Shown: positions 22,301 to 36,500, counted from the stretch's first letter. The stretch is 64,000 nucleotides of DNA from Sebastes aleutianus (GCA_916700875.1 CAKAKS010000066.1:5001742-5065741); one strand, 5' to 3'. Notes: a model not told the origin generated them from the letters alone. Numbers and translations are program-made.

Positions 22301-25300
22301 CAATCAATCTTTTGCTCGATCGATCGAGGAGTCTAAAGCTCGAGTGAAGATACTGGTATCATATGAAACTAGAAAAAAACATAAGGAATCCATCGGTACC
22401 AACCATGTCATACTAGCTTTTTGGGAAGGAGGTTAAATAACGCTCCAAACTTGCACTAAATTGTGGCGAGGAAAAACTGGCATGGCCATTTTCAAAGGGG
22501 TCCCTTGACCTCTGACCTCCAGATATGTGAATGAAAATGGGTTCTATGGGTACCCACGAGTCTCCCCTTTACAGACATGCCCACTTTATGATAATCACAT
22601 GCAGTTTGGGGCAAGTCATAGTCAAGTCAGCACACTGACACACTGACAGCTGTTGTTGCCTGTTGGGCTGCAGTTTGCAATGTTGATTTGAGCATATTAT
22701 TTTATGCTAAATGCAGTACCTGTGAGGGTTTCTGGACAATATCTGTCATTGTTTTGTGTTGTTAATTGATTTCCAATAATAAATATATACATACATTTGC
22801 ATAAAGCAGCATATTTGTCCACTCTCATGTTGATAAGAAAATTAAATACTTGACAAATCTCCCTTTAAGGTGCATTTTGAACAGATAAAAAATGTGCGAT
22901 TAATCAGGATTAAACATTTTAATCGATTGACAGCCCTAATATTTATGTTTTTTAACAATGTATTTTGTGTGTTTTCTCTCACCTATTTGCCTCATTTATT
23001 ACACAGGTACAGTGGCGTCACATTTTCTGACAACAGTCGTCAGAAATGGTGACTTAATGGCTTATCCGTCAAGAGAAAAACATTTTATTCATGGTTTCAT
23101 CTGGAAATGACTTCCTCTGTCGGGAAGCATTAGATTTATGCAAATGTCTAGAGAAACGGTGTGGAAACTTGTGGCTTTAAATCAACTTTACAACAATACA
23201 TTTGCATAAAGCAGCATATTTATCCACTCTCATGTTGATATAGTATTAAATACATGACAAATCTCCCTTTAAGATACATTTTGAACAGATAAATGTGCGA
23301 TTAATCACGATTAACTATGGACAATCATGCGATTAAACGCGATTAAACATTTTAATCGATTGACAGCCTTAATAAAAACAAATTCATATGATGTCATTGT
23401 AACTGATAGACCAGTAACAGAGTTTTTTTTGGGATGGGTTTGCCAGATAGATAAAAAAAAACTAATAAAACAAAAATAAAAGAAAGTAATAAATACGTTT
23501 TTATCATGTCTTTATAAGAAGCAATATTCCGACTACTTGCATGTTTTTTTTATTGCAAACCTTATTGCTTTTTTTACTGTAGTGACACATTCACATCCTC
23601 AAAAGTACAATCATATTTTATCGGTCTGCTTTGACTTCACTCCATATATAAATGAGTTTGCGATAGTAGCTCTTCATTTCCCCATTTTAATGGAAAATAA
23701 AACCAAATAAAATAAAGATAAAGGGCCGCATGCTGTACAGAATAATACAGCCGTTGTTGACCTTGAAACAAAACACTCACAGTAAGCTGCCACTCTCTAC
23801 AGTACATACTGTCACTTAAACATACTCCCCGTGTATAATCTTAATCTTTGCCTAAATCTTTCTTAACTTAGAGTGTAAAAAAATAATAAGATTGTACAGA
23901 TTTGTATCCCTGCTGCTTTTAAATTATCGATGTGTTTTCTTCCATTCTCCTGATACCATCTGAAGCTGGTGGAGCTTGATTATAATATTGATTGAATATG
24001 AGGCCACGGAAGCACACTCCTAATCCGTGCACCACCTCTGCACAGTCAACCATTGTTCTCCATAATGCATGGCAATGTGTGGAATCCGGTTTATCCAAAG
24101 CTGCATCTGTTCTGCGATTCAGGGATCTCTGCTGGTTTACGTGTACGTGCGTCAGAGCGTCATGGACTGTGCTCTCATCCCTCTGGTGCTCTTCTGTCAC
24201 AACCTGAGAGTCCCGTACACTGTGTGTCCCCTCCACATCAACAGCTCCTCCTTAAGGTATAAAGAAACAGAGAGAAGCGGTGAAGTAAACACACCCTCCC
24301 CCCCACTAATAATGCATGCAGACACCGTGTTGAGATGAATCATCGCTCCAGGCTTCTTAAATTAAACTCGTTATTATGTCTGAGATACAGTTTCCTCTTT
24401 TTATCCCTATAGATCCATCCTGCAGAGAGTGGGTGTGATCCTGCTGCCACCTTCTGCAACTACTGAGCAGGATGCTGAGATGGACAGTCTCTACTCACCT
24501 GTCATGACCTCCGTAAGTCTGACGTGTGTTTTGAGGTGAAAAAGTTGAGGTTAAAACTAGGTTTTTATTTTCGGCATAAGTTTTTCTTTTAATGTAAAAA
24601 AAGCGACTTGTTGCCGCCACTTTGTTACCTGAGTTGGACTAAAGGGATCACATACACCGATCAGCCATAACATTAAGACCACTGAGAGGTGAAGTGAATA
24701 ACATTGATTATCTCGTTACAATGGCACCTAGCAGTGGGGGGGATATATTAGACAGCAAGTGAACATTTTGAACTTTGAACTTTGTGTTGGAAGCAGAAAA
24801 GATGGGACAGCGTAAGGATGTGAGCGACTTTGACAAGGGCCAAATTGTGATGGCTAGACGACTGGGTCAGAGCATCTCCAGAACTGCAGCTCTTGTAGAT
24901 GTTCCCGGTCTGCAGTGGTCAGGACCTACCAAAAGTGGTCCAAGGAAGGAAAACTGGTGAACCGGCGTCAGACCCGAGGCTCATTGATGCACGTGGGGAG
25001 CGAAGGCTGGCCCGTGTTGTCTGATCCAATAGAAGAGCTACTGGAGCTCAAACTGCTGAAAAAGTTAATGCTGGTTCTGATAGAAAGGTGTCAGAACACA
25101 CAGTGCATCACAGTTTGTTGCGTATGGGGCTGCATAGCCGCAGACCGGTCAGTGTGCCCCATGCTGACCCGTGTCCACCGCCAAAAGCGCCTACAATGGG
25201 CACGTGAGCATCAGAACTGGATCACGGAGCAATGGAAGAAGGTGGCCCGGTCTGATGAATCACGTTTTCTTTTACATCATGTGGACAGCAACGAGTTCGA

Positions 25301-28300
25301 GGTGTTGACTCGGCCTCCAAAATTCTCCAGATCTCGATCCGATGGAGCATCTGTGGGATGTGCCGGACAAACAAGTCCGATCCACGGAAGCCCCACCTCA
25401 CATCTTATACAGGACTTAAAGGATCTGCTACAGACGCCTTGGTGCCAGATACCACAGCAGACCTTCAGAGGTCTAGTGGAGTCAGGTCAGTTATGGCTGA
25501 TCGGTGTATGCATTCCTCTGCTCAGTGTCTTCACATGGTTGATACAGCTTACAATGCTTCTCTGAGGTTCATTACCAAATGGAAAGCTCTGACTCACCAC
25601 TGTGAGTTATACTCTCAGATAGGATGACCTTCTCTGGCCACCCGTAGGCTCATTCATTGGTACACCTTTATACATAAGGCAATTCTTGTCTTCTCACTTT
25701 ATTCAAATTGAGGATTTTGTTTAAAGATTTGTAATTTTTTTTTTTTTTTTTAAGATGTCAGGATGGCTCAGCTTTTCTTAGATACAAGTAGGAGGGCTTC
25801 AAGGAAGATAGGTTGGGAACCACTGCTCTATCTATCCAACATAAACATTAAAAATGGGCCCCTTTATATTTCCTGTTGCAACATTTGTTGATACAGCAGC
25901 TGACAGGAAGTAAACATGGACCAAAGCCGTTGCACTAGCAACAGAATGGCAATGAAAAGGCCTACATTTCTTGCTATATTTCACCGCCAAACCATAAATG
26001 TCAACGTCATGGTGGCACTAGATGAAAAACTCATGGGATCACTAAAAGTCCGTACAGTACTATTCGTCCTCAGGGGGGAATATCTGAACCAAATGTCATG
26101 GCAACCCATCCAATAGTTGCTGAGTTATTTGAGTCCAAAGTGGTGGACCGACCAACTGACACACCAACATTTCCATCTCTAGAGCCACGCCAGTAGCTTG
26201 GCTGAAAATCAAAGGTTTATTTTTAGGTAGGGATGCACCAACTTTTTCAGCCCCGATACCGACACCTGGGCTTTGAGTATCAGCTGATACCGAGTACCGA
26301 TCCAATACCAGTGTGTAATTAATAATCTGTATGCCTCACTGTGTGGAAGTGACTGGGATCATTCTATATGTGTAAGGCAACATCAGGCTTGACTTAAACA
26401 TTGCTTTACAAACTTTGTAAAACAAAATGTAACAAATAAAAACATAGATTTTAATTAAATTAATTGTTATTTATTATTAAAATAATAAATCGTACACCAA
26501 CAATTTGGTAAAAAATCTTAAAAATGTCCAGGAATAATAATTCAAGTGTAAACGTTTTAATGCAGCAAAAAAATTGGTCAATATTTAAACAGGAATTCCA
26601 TTATATAATGTATATAGTATATAAACATAGAATTGAATTGAATGAATTGGCTCCATTGTCACAGATGTCCGATCCAACTATTTTGAGTCAGTATCAGCCT
26701 GATGTCTGATCCGGTATCGGTGTCCAGGCATCCCTATTTTTAGGTATCACTTTCAATTGAAGCCACATGAAGCTAATTTATCCATTAGCCTCGACTAGAG
26801 CTTGTGGTCAGCGATGACCACTTCTTCCCACCAACAACCAGTCAGACGGACTTTGTGTTTCAAATTAAACTGTACTTAATCACTTAGAGCTGAAGGAGGC
26901 GAGATTGGAGCAAATATGATTAAAAAAAAAGTTATTTTTATAAAACAGTCGCAATATCCTGACAGTAGTACATGAAACAGGTAACATGTAATCTGCAAGA
27001 AGTCTTTGACCAGAGGAAAACAAGAAGTCAGAGCTGATCTGAGGTCTGCTGTCCAGCTGCTGTCTATGAGAGCCGGCTGTCAATCACTCGCCAACTCCGA
27101 CCGAACAGTCAAACTGCCTGAAAACAGAGCCATGAGGAGGAGCAGAAGTCTAGTTATCTCTCAGAACACTTGAATTACAATCTGCTGCAAGGTTTTTATG
27201 GAATTTTTGCCCAATGATGCCAAAAATATGCTATCTAATGCCGCTTTAAGAACAGTTTTGAGCCACAGAAGACTTTTAACAACTGTTTACACGTACAAAT
27301 GCCCCTTCAACCGTCAGAAGTTAATTCAGGTTTTGTGTTCCCTGTTGATCACCAACCATAAAAACACCCTCTTGTTACAAACCTTTCCATCCTGACAATT
27401 GGAGCCGTTCCTCATTAGCAGCGTATATGAAGCCGTAAACATTCTGTTTACTGGTAGATGGAAAACGAAGCTCTGGGCTACGAATCAGTAAACATGTTGC
27501 TAATGCATTTTGCCGGAAAAAAAAACCCTCACAGACAGACAGCAGGTAATTATATAAAATTACAGGGTAAGCAAAAGATACTTGTCCTTGTAATTTTGGC
27601 TGCTTAACGTTTGTGCATTCGGTTCAATTCATGCTCACACGCTTTTCATTTCCACTCCACGTTGGAGTGTTATCACGGTCAGAAAACAACCTGTGTTTTC
27701 CCCCCCGCACCTCTCCCTCTTTCCCCCCCGGCCTCATCCCACTCTCTATTCATTCTCAAAATTACCAAGGGGCTTGAGTTTGGCTACAGAGATTGTAGCT
27801 TTGGAGTTGGCTGGAGTGACAAAGCAGCGAGGAGAGGCCGGAGAAGGATGGTGGTTAACTTGATTGTGTTCGCTTGGCAGGTCTGAGCAGGTTGTTTCTA
27901 TTTTTATGGGAAGGTAATTTGTGTTTTTTTGGCCTTGTTTTGGAGATTAATGCGTTCTGCGTTAATGGCTCCCTCCTCTCTCTCCTCTCTTGCATCTATT
28001 CCTCTTCTTTTGTTCTCCTTGCTGTGCTCCTATTTACTGATCAGCACCTGTTCATCATTAATATCTTCCTGTCTTTATATCTAGCGAGGGAGCTCTTTTG
28101 TGCTTTGTATCAGTTTGCCTAAAGACGTATTTCATTTGGAGGAGTTACTGGCTTTATTAAGATCAATATTGTGCTATACAGCTCAATAAAACGGCGCAGT
28201 CTGACATTAATCTAGCAGACGGCAGCCCCAGTGGAACATAAACAGGTTGTTTATGAGTGACGCAGCTTTTTTTTTTCATTGACCATTTATGTGAGTAAGC

Positions 28301-30470
28301 ATATCTGCTGCGCGTGTGGAAGCAGGCTTGTTTTATTGGTTGAATTTCAATGTTAATAGACCTTTATTGTTTATTGAGTGTAGGCCTGCTTAGCTGCTGT
28401 TCAATGCTAATTGAATTTCCCTTGTCTGTGAGGCGAGAACAGTACTCGGGGCAAGGGAAGTGTCTCTGAATGTCATGAAGTGTCCCCCCACAGTGGCTTT
28501 TTATTTGTGCTCTTTATCCTGCCGGCTTCCTGCTTTTTGACTTGTGCTCCCTCTTTTGCCCTCCACACTTTGTTTTCTTGCCTCTTTGTATTCCCTCCAA
28601 GGTCTGCCTCGCTATAATGCTTATGTATATTTTAGAAATGCACGACAGGCATTTTATGTTAATTGCTCCCCTTACTGCCAAGACTTTTCAGACCTTTTCT
28701 CTCTCCTCCCTCCTCAGCTGCTACGTGAGCTGCTACATGAGGGTCAGGCGATAAGCGTCGGTGTGTCGGCGGAGTCTGGCCGCGGTGGCCAGTGGCTGGC
28801 TCGCATCAGGCAACTCATCAAAGAGGGATCTGTCCCCGATGTCAGTCTGGTCCCTGTGGGCATCTCCTACGACTGCGTGCCCAACACCAACACACAGGTG
28901 GATGCGTGTAAACACACACTTGCAAGCGCACACACTTAATACGAGCCATCTGTCACGTCCTCAGGAGCAAATGAGCAGGTTTGGTTTTTTAACGGAGCAG
29001 TTTTCAAACTGTTAGGTGCACCTCCTCAGGGGGAGGCAGAGGAAAAGACTTAAGGCAAAGATACTGCGTGAGGTGAAAGGGACAGATACATGCCGGTGTT
29101 CTAAAAACAACAGGAAGTTAGTTATTGTAGTTTAGCTGCAGCAGAGGCCGATCATACTCATTCTCAGAGTCATAACTCAGTCAAATCAACACAGAGGAGA
29201 TGCACATATTTTTAGATTAAGTGTCACTTACACTTCCCGAGGATGTCAAGTATCTCTGATGTTCATCCAGGGTTGGAAATTATCTTTTTTGTTCACCTGC
29301 CACTGTGGCTAGTGAAATCCAAAATCTACCAGTCACTCAGTAGATTATTATTGTTTTATGGGCACTATAAAGCAAGGATTCTCAAGGGTCACTTGGCGGG
29401 TGTATTGCTGGGGACCCCATGGAGTGCTTTGTCGAATTTGGCGCAACTTTGACACGAGACATGTTCAATATTAAACAACTTTGAATAAACAAGCAGAAAG
29501 CGCTCTGTGCAGCAGCAGGGGCGGGGCTTAAGGGCTCTGCACACTGAATCCAGCACGTCGTCTCCGCAGCTCATTGACTGCAGTTCAGGTTTGTTGCTGG
29601 ATCCTGGATATACTAACGTTACAACCAAACTCTTCTTCACTTTCCTGGAGTTTATGAGCAATGAGTGTTTCTGGACATTGCTGCAAGCAGCACTTCCTTG
29701 CAGCTAAGCAACCGCCACACGCTCCGAACGGGCACGAGCACCCTCCCCGGAGCTACCGGGAGCCAAGCAATCGGCCCGCTCCGAACGAGCACGTGCTCCG
29801 AACGGCCACTGCTCTAGTAGTTCCAGTACAGAGCATGAAACTGAGAGTTCATAGCTATTGCTAATTTTCAACTCTTGTCTAGTTGGGCTTTTACATGTAC
29901 AGTGTAATTAAAATGTACAGCTTTCAGTATCATAAAACTATAATACATTACAAATATGGAAAAACAATAACTTTACATAAATAAGGCTCAGAATATTGTG
30001 GCGGGGGGGCAAAGTTGTCTCGATTCTATCTGATTTCGTCTCATCCTGGTTCAGAGGTAAAACATAATTGCCAGTGATGATCCAGAGTGCAGCTTTGAAA
30101 GTCTTGTTTCACAACTTTGCTCTCTAATTTCTCACCAGCCAGCGCTGGTTGATTAGTTGAGGTTTGCATTTCATTTGTTATTAGTCTCCATTAGTCTCGC
30201 CCTCCGTTATCTGCACTTTGAGACGATATACTGGAGAGTGGGTGTAGCTCGGTTAATTGCCATAATAAGGTCCTCGCCTCATCATTTTGTTCTGTCATTC
30301 ACACACAGTACGCATACAGTACCGAACACACAGTTCTAGTACCGACACTCTCAGGCCGGCTGTTTTATCTCAGAGCTGCTCATAGATCCTGCTCATTAGT
30401 GGTACGGCTGCTGTAATGTCTCTCCTAAAGGCAAGGCCTCATTATGATACAACTCTCTCTGTGTGTGTGT

Positions 30471-30515
<45 letters not shown>

Positions 30516-33500
30516 ACACTCACAGGTTGACTTGAGCTCTGTGTTGCGGTGCTTGTGGTCTCTACTCTGGAGGAGACCGGGAGGAAGTGTGAGGATCCAC
30601 CTCGCTCAGCCCTTTTCTCTCAAGGTGCACATCATCAAAGACCTGCTTTCATTCATTTACAGAAGTAGTTCCCAGCCTTTTCTGGCTTGTTACCCTTTAA
30701 AATTAAAGCTGCAGTGGGTAGAAATGGTGACAGTAGTGCATGAGACAGGTAATCTGAAAAACATCATGTGCCTCTGTGTCCTCCAGTGCTCCTAATGACA
30801 TCTGCAAGATTTCACAGACCGGAGGAAAACAACCAATCGGAGCTGAGCTAAAGTCTGCCGTCTCTGAGCAGCCGTAAATCTTTGCGAACTCCGATCAAAC
30901 GGTCAAACTAGGCGGCGCTGATCAAATATGAATCAATACTATGTTACTGTAATGCCTATTTTTCTCCTCAAATGTTTTCAGAAACATCTTGTAGTGTCAC
31001 GGGCTAGATTGTTTAAAGCCTGAAAACAGAGCCATGAGGAGGTGCAGAAGTCTAGTTTTCTCTCAGAACACTTGAATTACAATATGCTGAAAGGTTATTA
31101 TGGAATGTTTTATATATACATGTATATATATTTGATATTGAGATTCCAACATTTTGGAGTCAGAACACATAGAAGATTTATAAGACAACTTTAAAAAAAA
31201 AAGCTGCACTCGATACTGACTGGGAGCCACAGATGGATCATTTGCTTCGCAGCAGCATGTTCAGTTTGAGCCCGACTCCCCAAAGAAGCCAAAGAAACTA
31301 TTTCTTGACCTGAATATTGACTGTAATGATTAAGGCTGTTTGTACTTGGGGGATTTATCTTGTTGGCAGAGGCAGGATAGTTTGCACTTCTGCAGGTCAC
31401 TTGCAGGCTGCTGTAGTTGCATTTGGCCAACAGGATATTGTCCATAAGTATGACTAGAAGTTTCAGGCATGGTTTAGGAGCTTTGTTGTCGGCCAAAGTT
31501 TGTTTAAACAGAGACAGATTTGCTCCCAGTTGTGTTTGTCCAGGAACAAGATCATAATAATAATGAATTTAATATATATAGCACACTTTAAATACAGTGA
31601 AATCTCAAGGTGCTTCACACAAAGGGTAAAACAATTACAATACAATGTTGAGACAATTTACTCAAAAACCATGCGATTAAAAGCGTCAAAATAGGATGAA
31701 TAGTATTACAGACAAATTATTTCCTGACATAAGTTAAAAGCATCTAAAAATACTATAAAATCATAGTGATTATAAAACCCTAGGGGAAAGCTAAGAGGTG
31801 AGTTTTAAGATTATATCTCTCTCAATATAATGCAATATAGTTGAAGACAACCACAGACTGCAGCCTCCAGAATGATCATAAAGTTGATTCAACACATCTC
31901 TCAAACTGTTTCAACAATAGCTGAGCATTATAACCTTCATGGAGGAAGCATTTATTGCACATCTGTTGTAGAGGTTTACCTAATAAACTGGCAACTGAAG
32001 GTTATCACATGGCAATAATAACAGAGGAAATGGCTTCTGCAGCAATAATAGCTGGAGTTAAATGTTTTCATGCAAACTTTGTTTAATTTCCCTCGCTTGG
32101 TTTACCAGAGCACTAATGTTGGATGATTCAGATCTGTTTGTGTTTATATATGTAGGAGATGTGCGAGTCGGGGAGGTGCAGAGTAGATGAATGGCTCCCT
32201 CTGCAGGACCTGTTGCTGCCTGTTATCCTCAACAACAGGTAATCAAACCACCTGTGAACATCCCTATATGCACGTGTGAGTGCTCATACTGTATGTGAAT
32301 AATCCACAATTGAGTACGGATTTGGATTGTGTTTTTTTATCTGTGAACTCGAAAAGTTACTTTCTGTCAAACTTTTGAAGATAAACTTTCCTCTAAACCT
32401 TGAATCTGGCACAGACGCCGTGCGAGCTCTGATGAGAGTTTTCATCCTCTTAGACTCGGTCCAATTACCATCAACATTACACAGTCTGCCAGTGAAAAAA
32501 AGATAACAGAAAGAAAATAACATCCTCGCTCAATCTCTGCTTGGCGTCTGACGAGCAAAGTGGCTTCTCCCTTCATGTGTTTAATTCTTCTGAGAGCGCA
32601 GGAAGAGAAAAAATGAAAAAAACAGCACGAGTGAAATAGCAAATGATAGATGAGAAGAGGTGTAGAGTGATAGTTTAGATTGGATTGTTATCAGCGTGTG
32701 TGTGAGCAGTTTTAGCTCTTTGTGTACATCGTTAACACGCTCCGCTACTTAACGCTGCGTCTCTGCTGGCTTACTCATTCTGTTTCAGCTTTTGAAGCCT
32801 CTTTTTGTTTTAAAAAGTTTATTTATTCATGTTTGAGATGAACAACGTCGCTGTCTGTAGGATTTGTGTGTTAACAGAGCCAGATATGATATACACAACT
32901 ACACGTATCCCCCTCACACATGCACAGCTAAAACACATAAATAACACACTCGCATCACTCCAGCGTAGCCTCAGATAAGCGGCTCATAAAATGTATCACA
33001 CACCTCCATTTCTGAGTGATGTAGCTGCTGTTTTATACGCTTGTATGCACCTAAAGTGTCTGACTCTACAGTGTTATTTTACCCACAATTATATGGTGTA
33101 ATATGGTGTTAAGTCATCCACTGAACTCTCATAATGGCCATTAAGAGTTCAGTGGAAACACAGCTAATGTTCCTTCTCCTTACACACAAATGTTGTAATA
33201 AGAGTCAATTGATCATTACAGAAAATGTTCATGTAATATAATTAAATGAAGCCTCTCCATTTTTTCCAGCTGGAGCAAATAATACTTATACTTGATTACT
33301 ACTTGATTTGTTATGCAACTCCCTCGACAAAGAATCCAATTTACTGCAACAAACATTGATGGCACGAGGCCAACTGTGGGTCTTTTCTCTCCTCCAAGTT
33401 TACTGACTGTGTTATCCTTCTTTAAAGTTGTAATCCTCAAGATTTCAGTTCTGGTTGATTTTGCGACAGCTGCGACTACGGTGGTATCAGCAGGTGTGGT

Positions 33501-36500
33501 TTAATACAGCAACACTCGGTGAGCCGCTACAGAAATACACCTAGCGTATCTGTTTACAGTGCAGCCAACAAACTTTTGTTTAAAGGAACAGTGTGTAACA
33601 TTTCGAGGGATCTATCGACTCTTTTTGCGTCGACGTCATTATTACGTCACGGTGTTAGCTGGAGGCAAAACGGTAGCAGTGGTCCAAAGTTACACATCTA
33701 AAATGTCATCTTGCTGTGTTGTTGGGTGCCAAAATCCAGATATCACATACATTTCAGGTGACAAACTGTGATTTGACTATGACTTGCCCCAAACTGCATG
33801 TGATTATCATAAAGTGGGCATGTCTGTAAAGGGGAGACTCGTGGGTACCCATAGAACCCATTTACATTCACATATCTGGAGGTCAGAGGTCAAGGGACCC
33901 CTTTGAAAAAGGCCATGACAGTTTTTCCTCGCCAAAATTTAGTGCAAGTTTGGAGCGTTATTTAACCTCCTTCCTGACAGGCTAGTATGACATGGTTGGT
34001 ACCAATGGATTCCTTAAGTTTTCTACTTTCATATGATGCCAGTATCTTTACTCTAGCTTTAAAACTGAATTGAATGAATTTGCGCTAACGCGTTATTACT
34101 GCATTAACTTTGACAGCCATAATGTAAATATATCGTAAAATGCTGACCAGAACTAGTATCTTAAATGAGGTTTGACCTCATGGAAAGGATTGAAACTTTC
34201 AAAAGTTATTCCTGACATCCTTCTATCTCACTTTTATTCACTCCAGAGCCGACAGTGTGTTCGGGCGGAGGAGGATGTCGTGGCTTCTGCCTTCGTCTCA
34301 TTATGCATCTGAACTCATAGAGCCAACTCATCCAGAGAGAGACCTCAGCATCGCCATCATCCTCCACCTCATCTTCTGTAGGTCCAGGATTATGTTTCCC
34401 CCCTGAGTCGTAAACAAATCTTTGTAAGCCTTTGTTTTAATGGTATGCAAATTGTTCTGCATTATCTCTGCGTGTGTGTGTGTTCTCTCTTTCTAGCTGC
34501 AGCCTCCTGCACGGCTGTGATGTCCACCAGTCTGATGGCCAGTCTTTTGCTGTACAGGCACCGCAAGGTACATGCATCATCCCCGTCGTGGTGTGTTTGC
34601 TGAGCAATTTTCCCCTTGGTGCTGTCAAGAGTTTAAAATCCGCCTCTTCCCCGCTAAGGATCCATCAATGCTCCAAGAGGCTCATAAACAGAATTGGTTT
34701 TCGTACCAGTTTATTAGAGTGTGACAGTGATTTTCTGAGTCATGCCCACCAGTCTCTCACTAACGTCACCAGATGGTTAATGCCCGTGCCTCATTCTGGA
34801 ACAAAACTTCTCCATCCTTCCTTCTCCTCCGCAGGGTGTGAGTGCCTCTGCCCTGTGTCGTGATGTGGTCTGGCTCACGGAGGAGCTGCTGTTCAGGAAC
34901 AAAGACGTCGGCTTCGGGGGAACTTTAGAGGAGGTTGTCCGCTATTCCCTCTCTCTGCTCGCCCCTCACCTCATCATAGCTGCAGCGCCGTCGAGGTTCG
35001 TTTTCTGTCTTGTCAAAAAAGGACAAACAAAGAACACAGATAAGCGCTGCACAGCAAACTTGTCTTGCTTATCAAAAATCCAATTTCCCTTTCAGTGTCT
35101 CCTTTACTGTCCATGTCTACCCTCCTTCTAGGAAAGACCCTCTTATTGTGCCCCGTCCTTCTCTTGCTGCCACGCTTCACCTCACTCTCCAGGCGCAGAT
35201 TGTCACTCACACCTTTATTTTGGAAGCTGTTGGTGGTGAGTGACTTTGCATGCATGTATTTTGTGTAACTGACAAGCCTAAATATCATCTCGAGACCCTG
35301 TGTTCTACAGGCGCCTTATTTTTCGTGGGAGGCCTTGGCCGTGGCGCCGACTGTTGGCATGTCAGTACGGAGAATCAGTTTGAAACATGACATTTTAAAA
35401 GTACTAAATATTCTGAATGTTTAAGGCATGCTAAGCAGCGTCAGGGTACTGTACATGCAGCAGCTCATTTTTTATCCACTAAACATAAAAACAGAAGTGC
35501 AGTGCAGCTCTTTGGCTGGTTTCAACTGTTTCTTCTGTCATGTGTAGGGATGAGAAATGAAATTTTGCACCTGTAATAAGTGAGTTAGTCAGGAAATTAG
35601 AACGATAAGAGACCATACTTCAACTTTACAGTTTATTTTCCATAACCACAATCTTTCCCTCACCTTAACCACACTGTAGCTGCCAAGTGCAGATAGTGCC
35701 GAAAGCGAGAATTTTAAAGACACTGGCATTGAACATAATCTGGGATATTGCAGAATCACCCAATTTTGTCGTCCTTGTTCGGCGATAGGATTTGAAACAG
35801 CATAATATGTATGAGTAATATATGGTAATCATCTAAAGGCAGAAAGCCTAGATGTGGTAGAAGTGTTATATCAGATGCATACTGTATGGTGAGCTGTCTG
35901 TTACATACATGTGCTGTTTTATTTTTAGATAACATGCTGGCAGGCAGGCTGGGGTGAAACCACAGATACTGTAGCCCCATTTTAGTACTGTTGAAGTACA
36001 GGAAGCTACTTTGCCTGCATGATTCATTATTCCTGCATGACTTGTTTTGGTTGTATAGGAAGTGAAGCTGGTGGGCAGTGGGCTTTGTGCTGCTGAAAGC
36101 CTTTGTGTTGTAGATTGATACATGGATGCTAACGTCAAGTGGTAAAAATAAGTTAAATCAGCTATATTGAGGTGGTGATGTTTTGTTGTGTAATATCCGG
36201 TAGTGGAAGAGGTGCTCAGATATACGTACAACAATGTTACAATCTCGAAGGTCTCCGTTTCGTTCTCTTTGGCGGTAAGCGGTAAATGCAGGTGTGTTTT
36301 TGGATCTCACTCACTCCCAGAGATCCAAACAGTGTGCTGAAAAATGTCTGACAATTGTCTGACAAATGTAAACAAAAAACAAAAAAAGAAAAGTAAAAAA
36401 ATGTCCTAAAAAAAGTGCGGAAAAAGTCCGAAAAGATTTATGAAAATTGTAAAAAAAAAAAAAAAAAAGTCTGAAAAAAAATCTGAAAATGTAAAAAAAA

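Noticed and set aside
24915..25565. 216-codon frame as an active transposase
   Set aside because: Tc1-type transposase motifs are spread over different frames, part of the catalytic domain is deleted, and the element is only 852 bp, so it is a relic.
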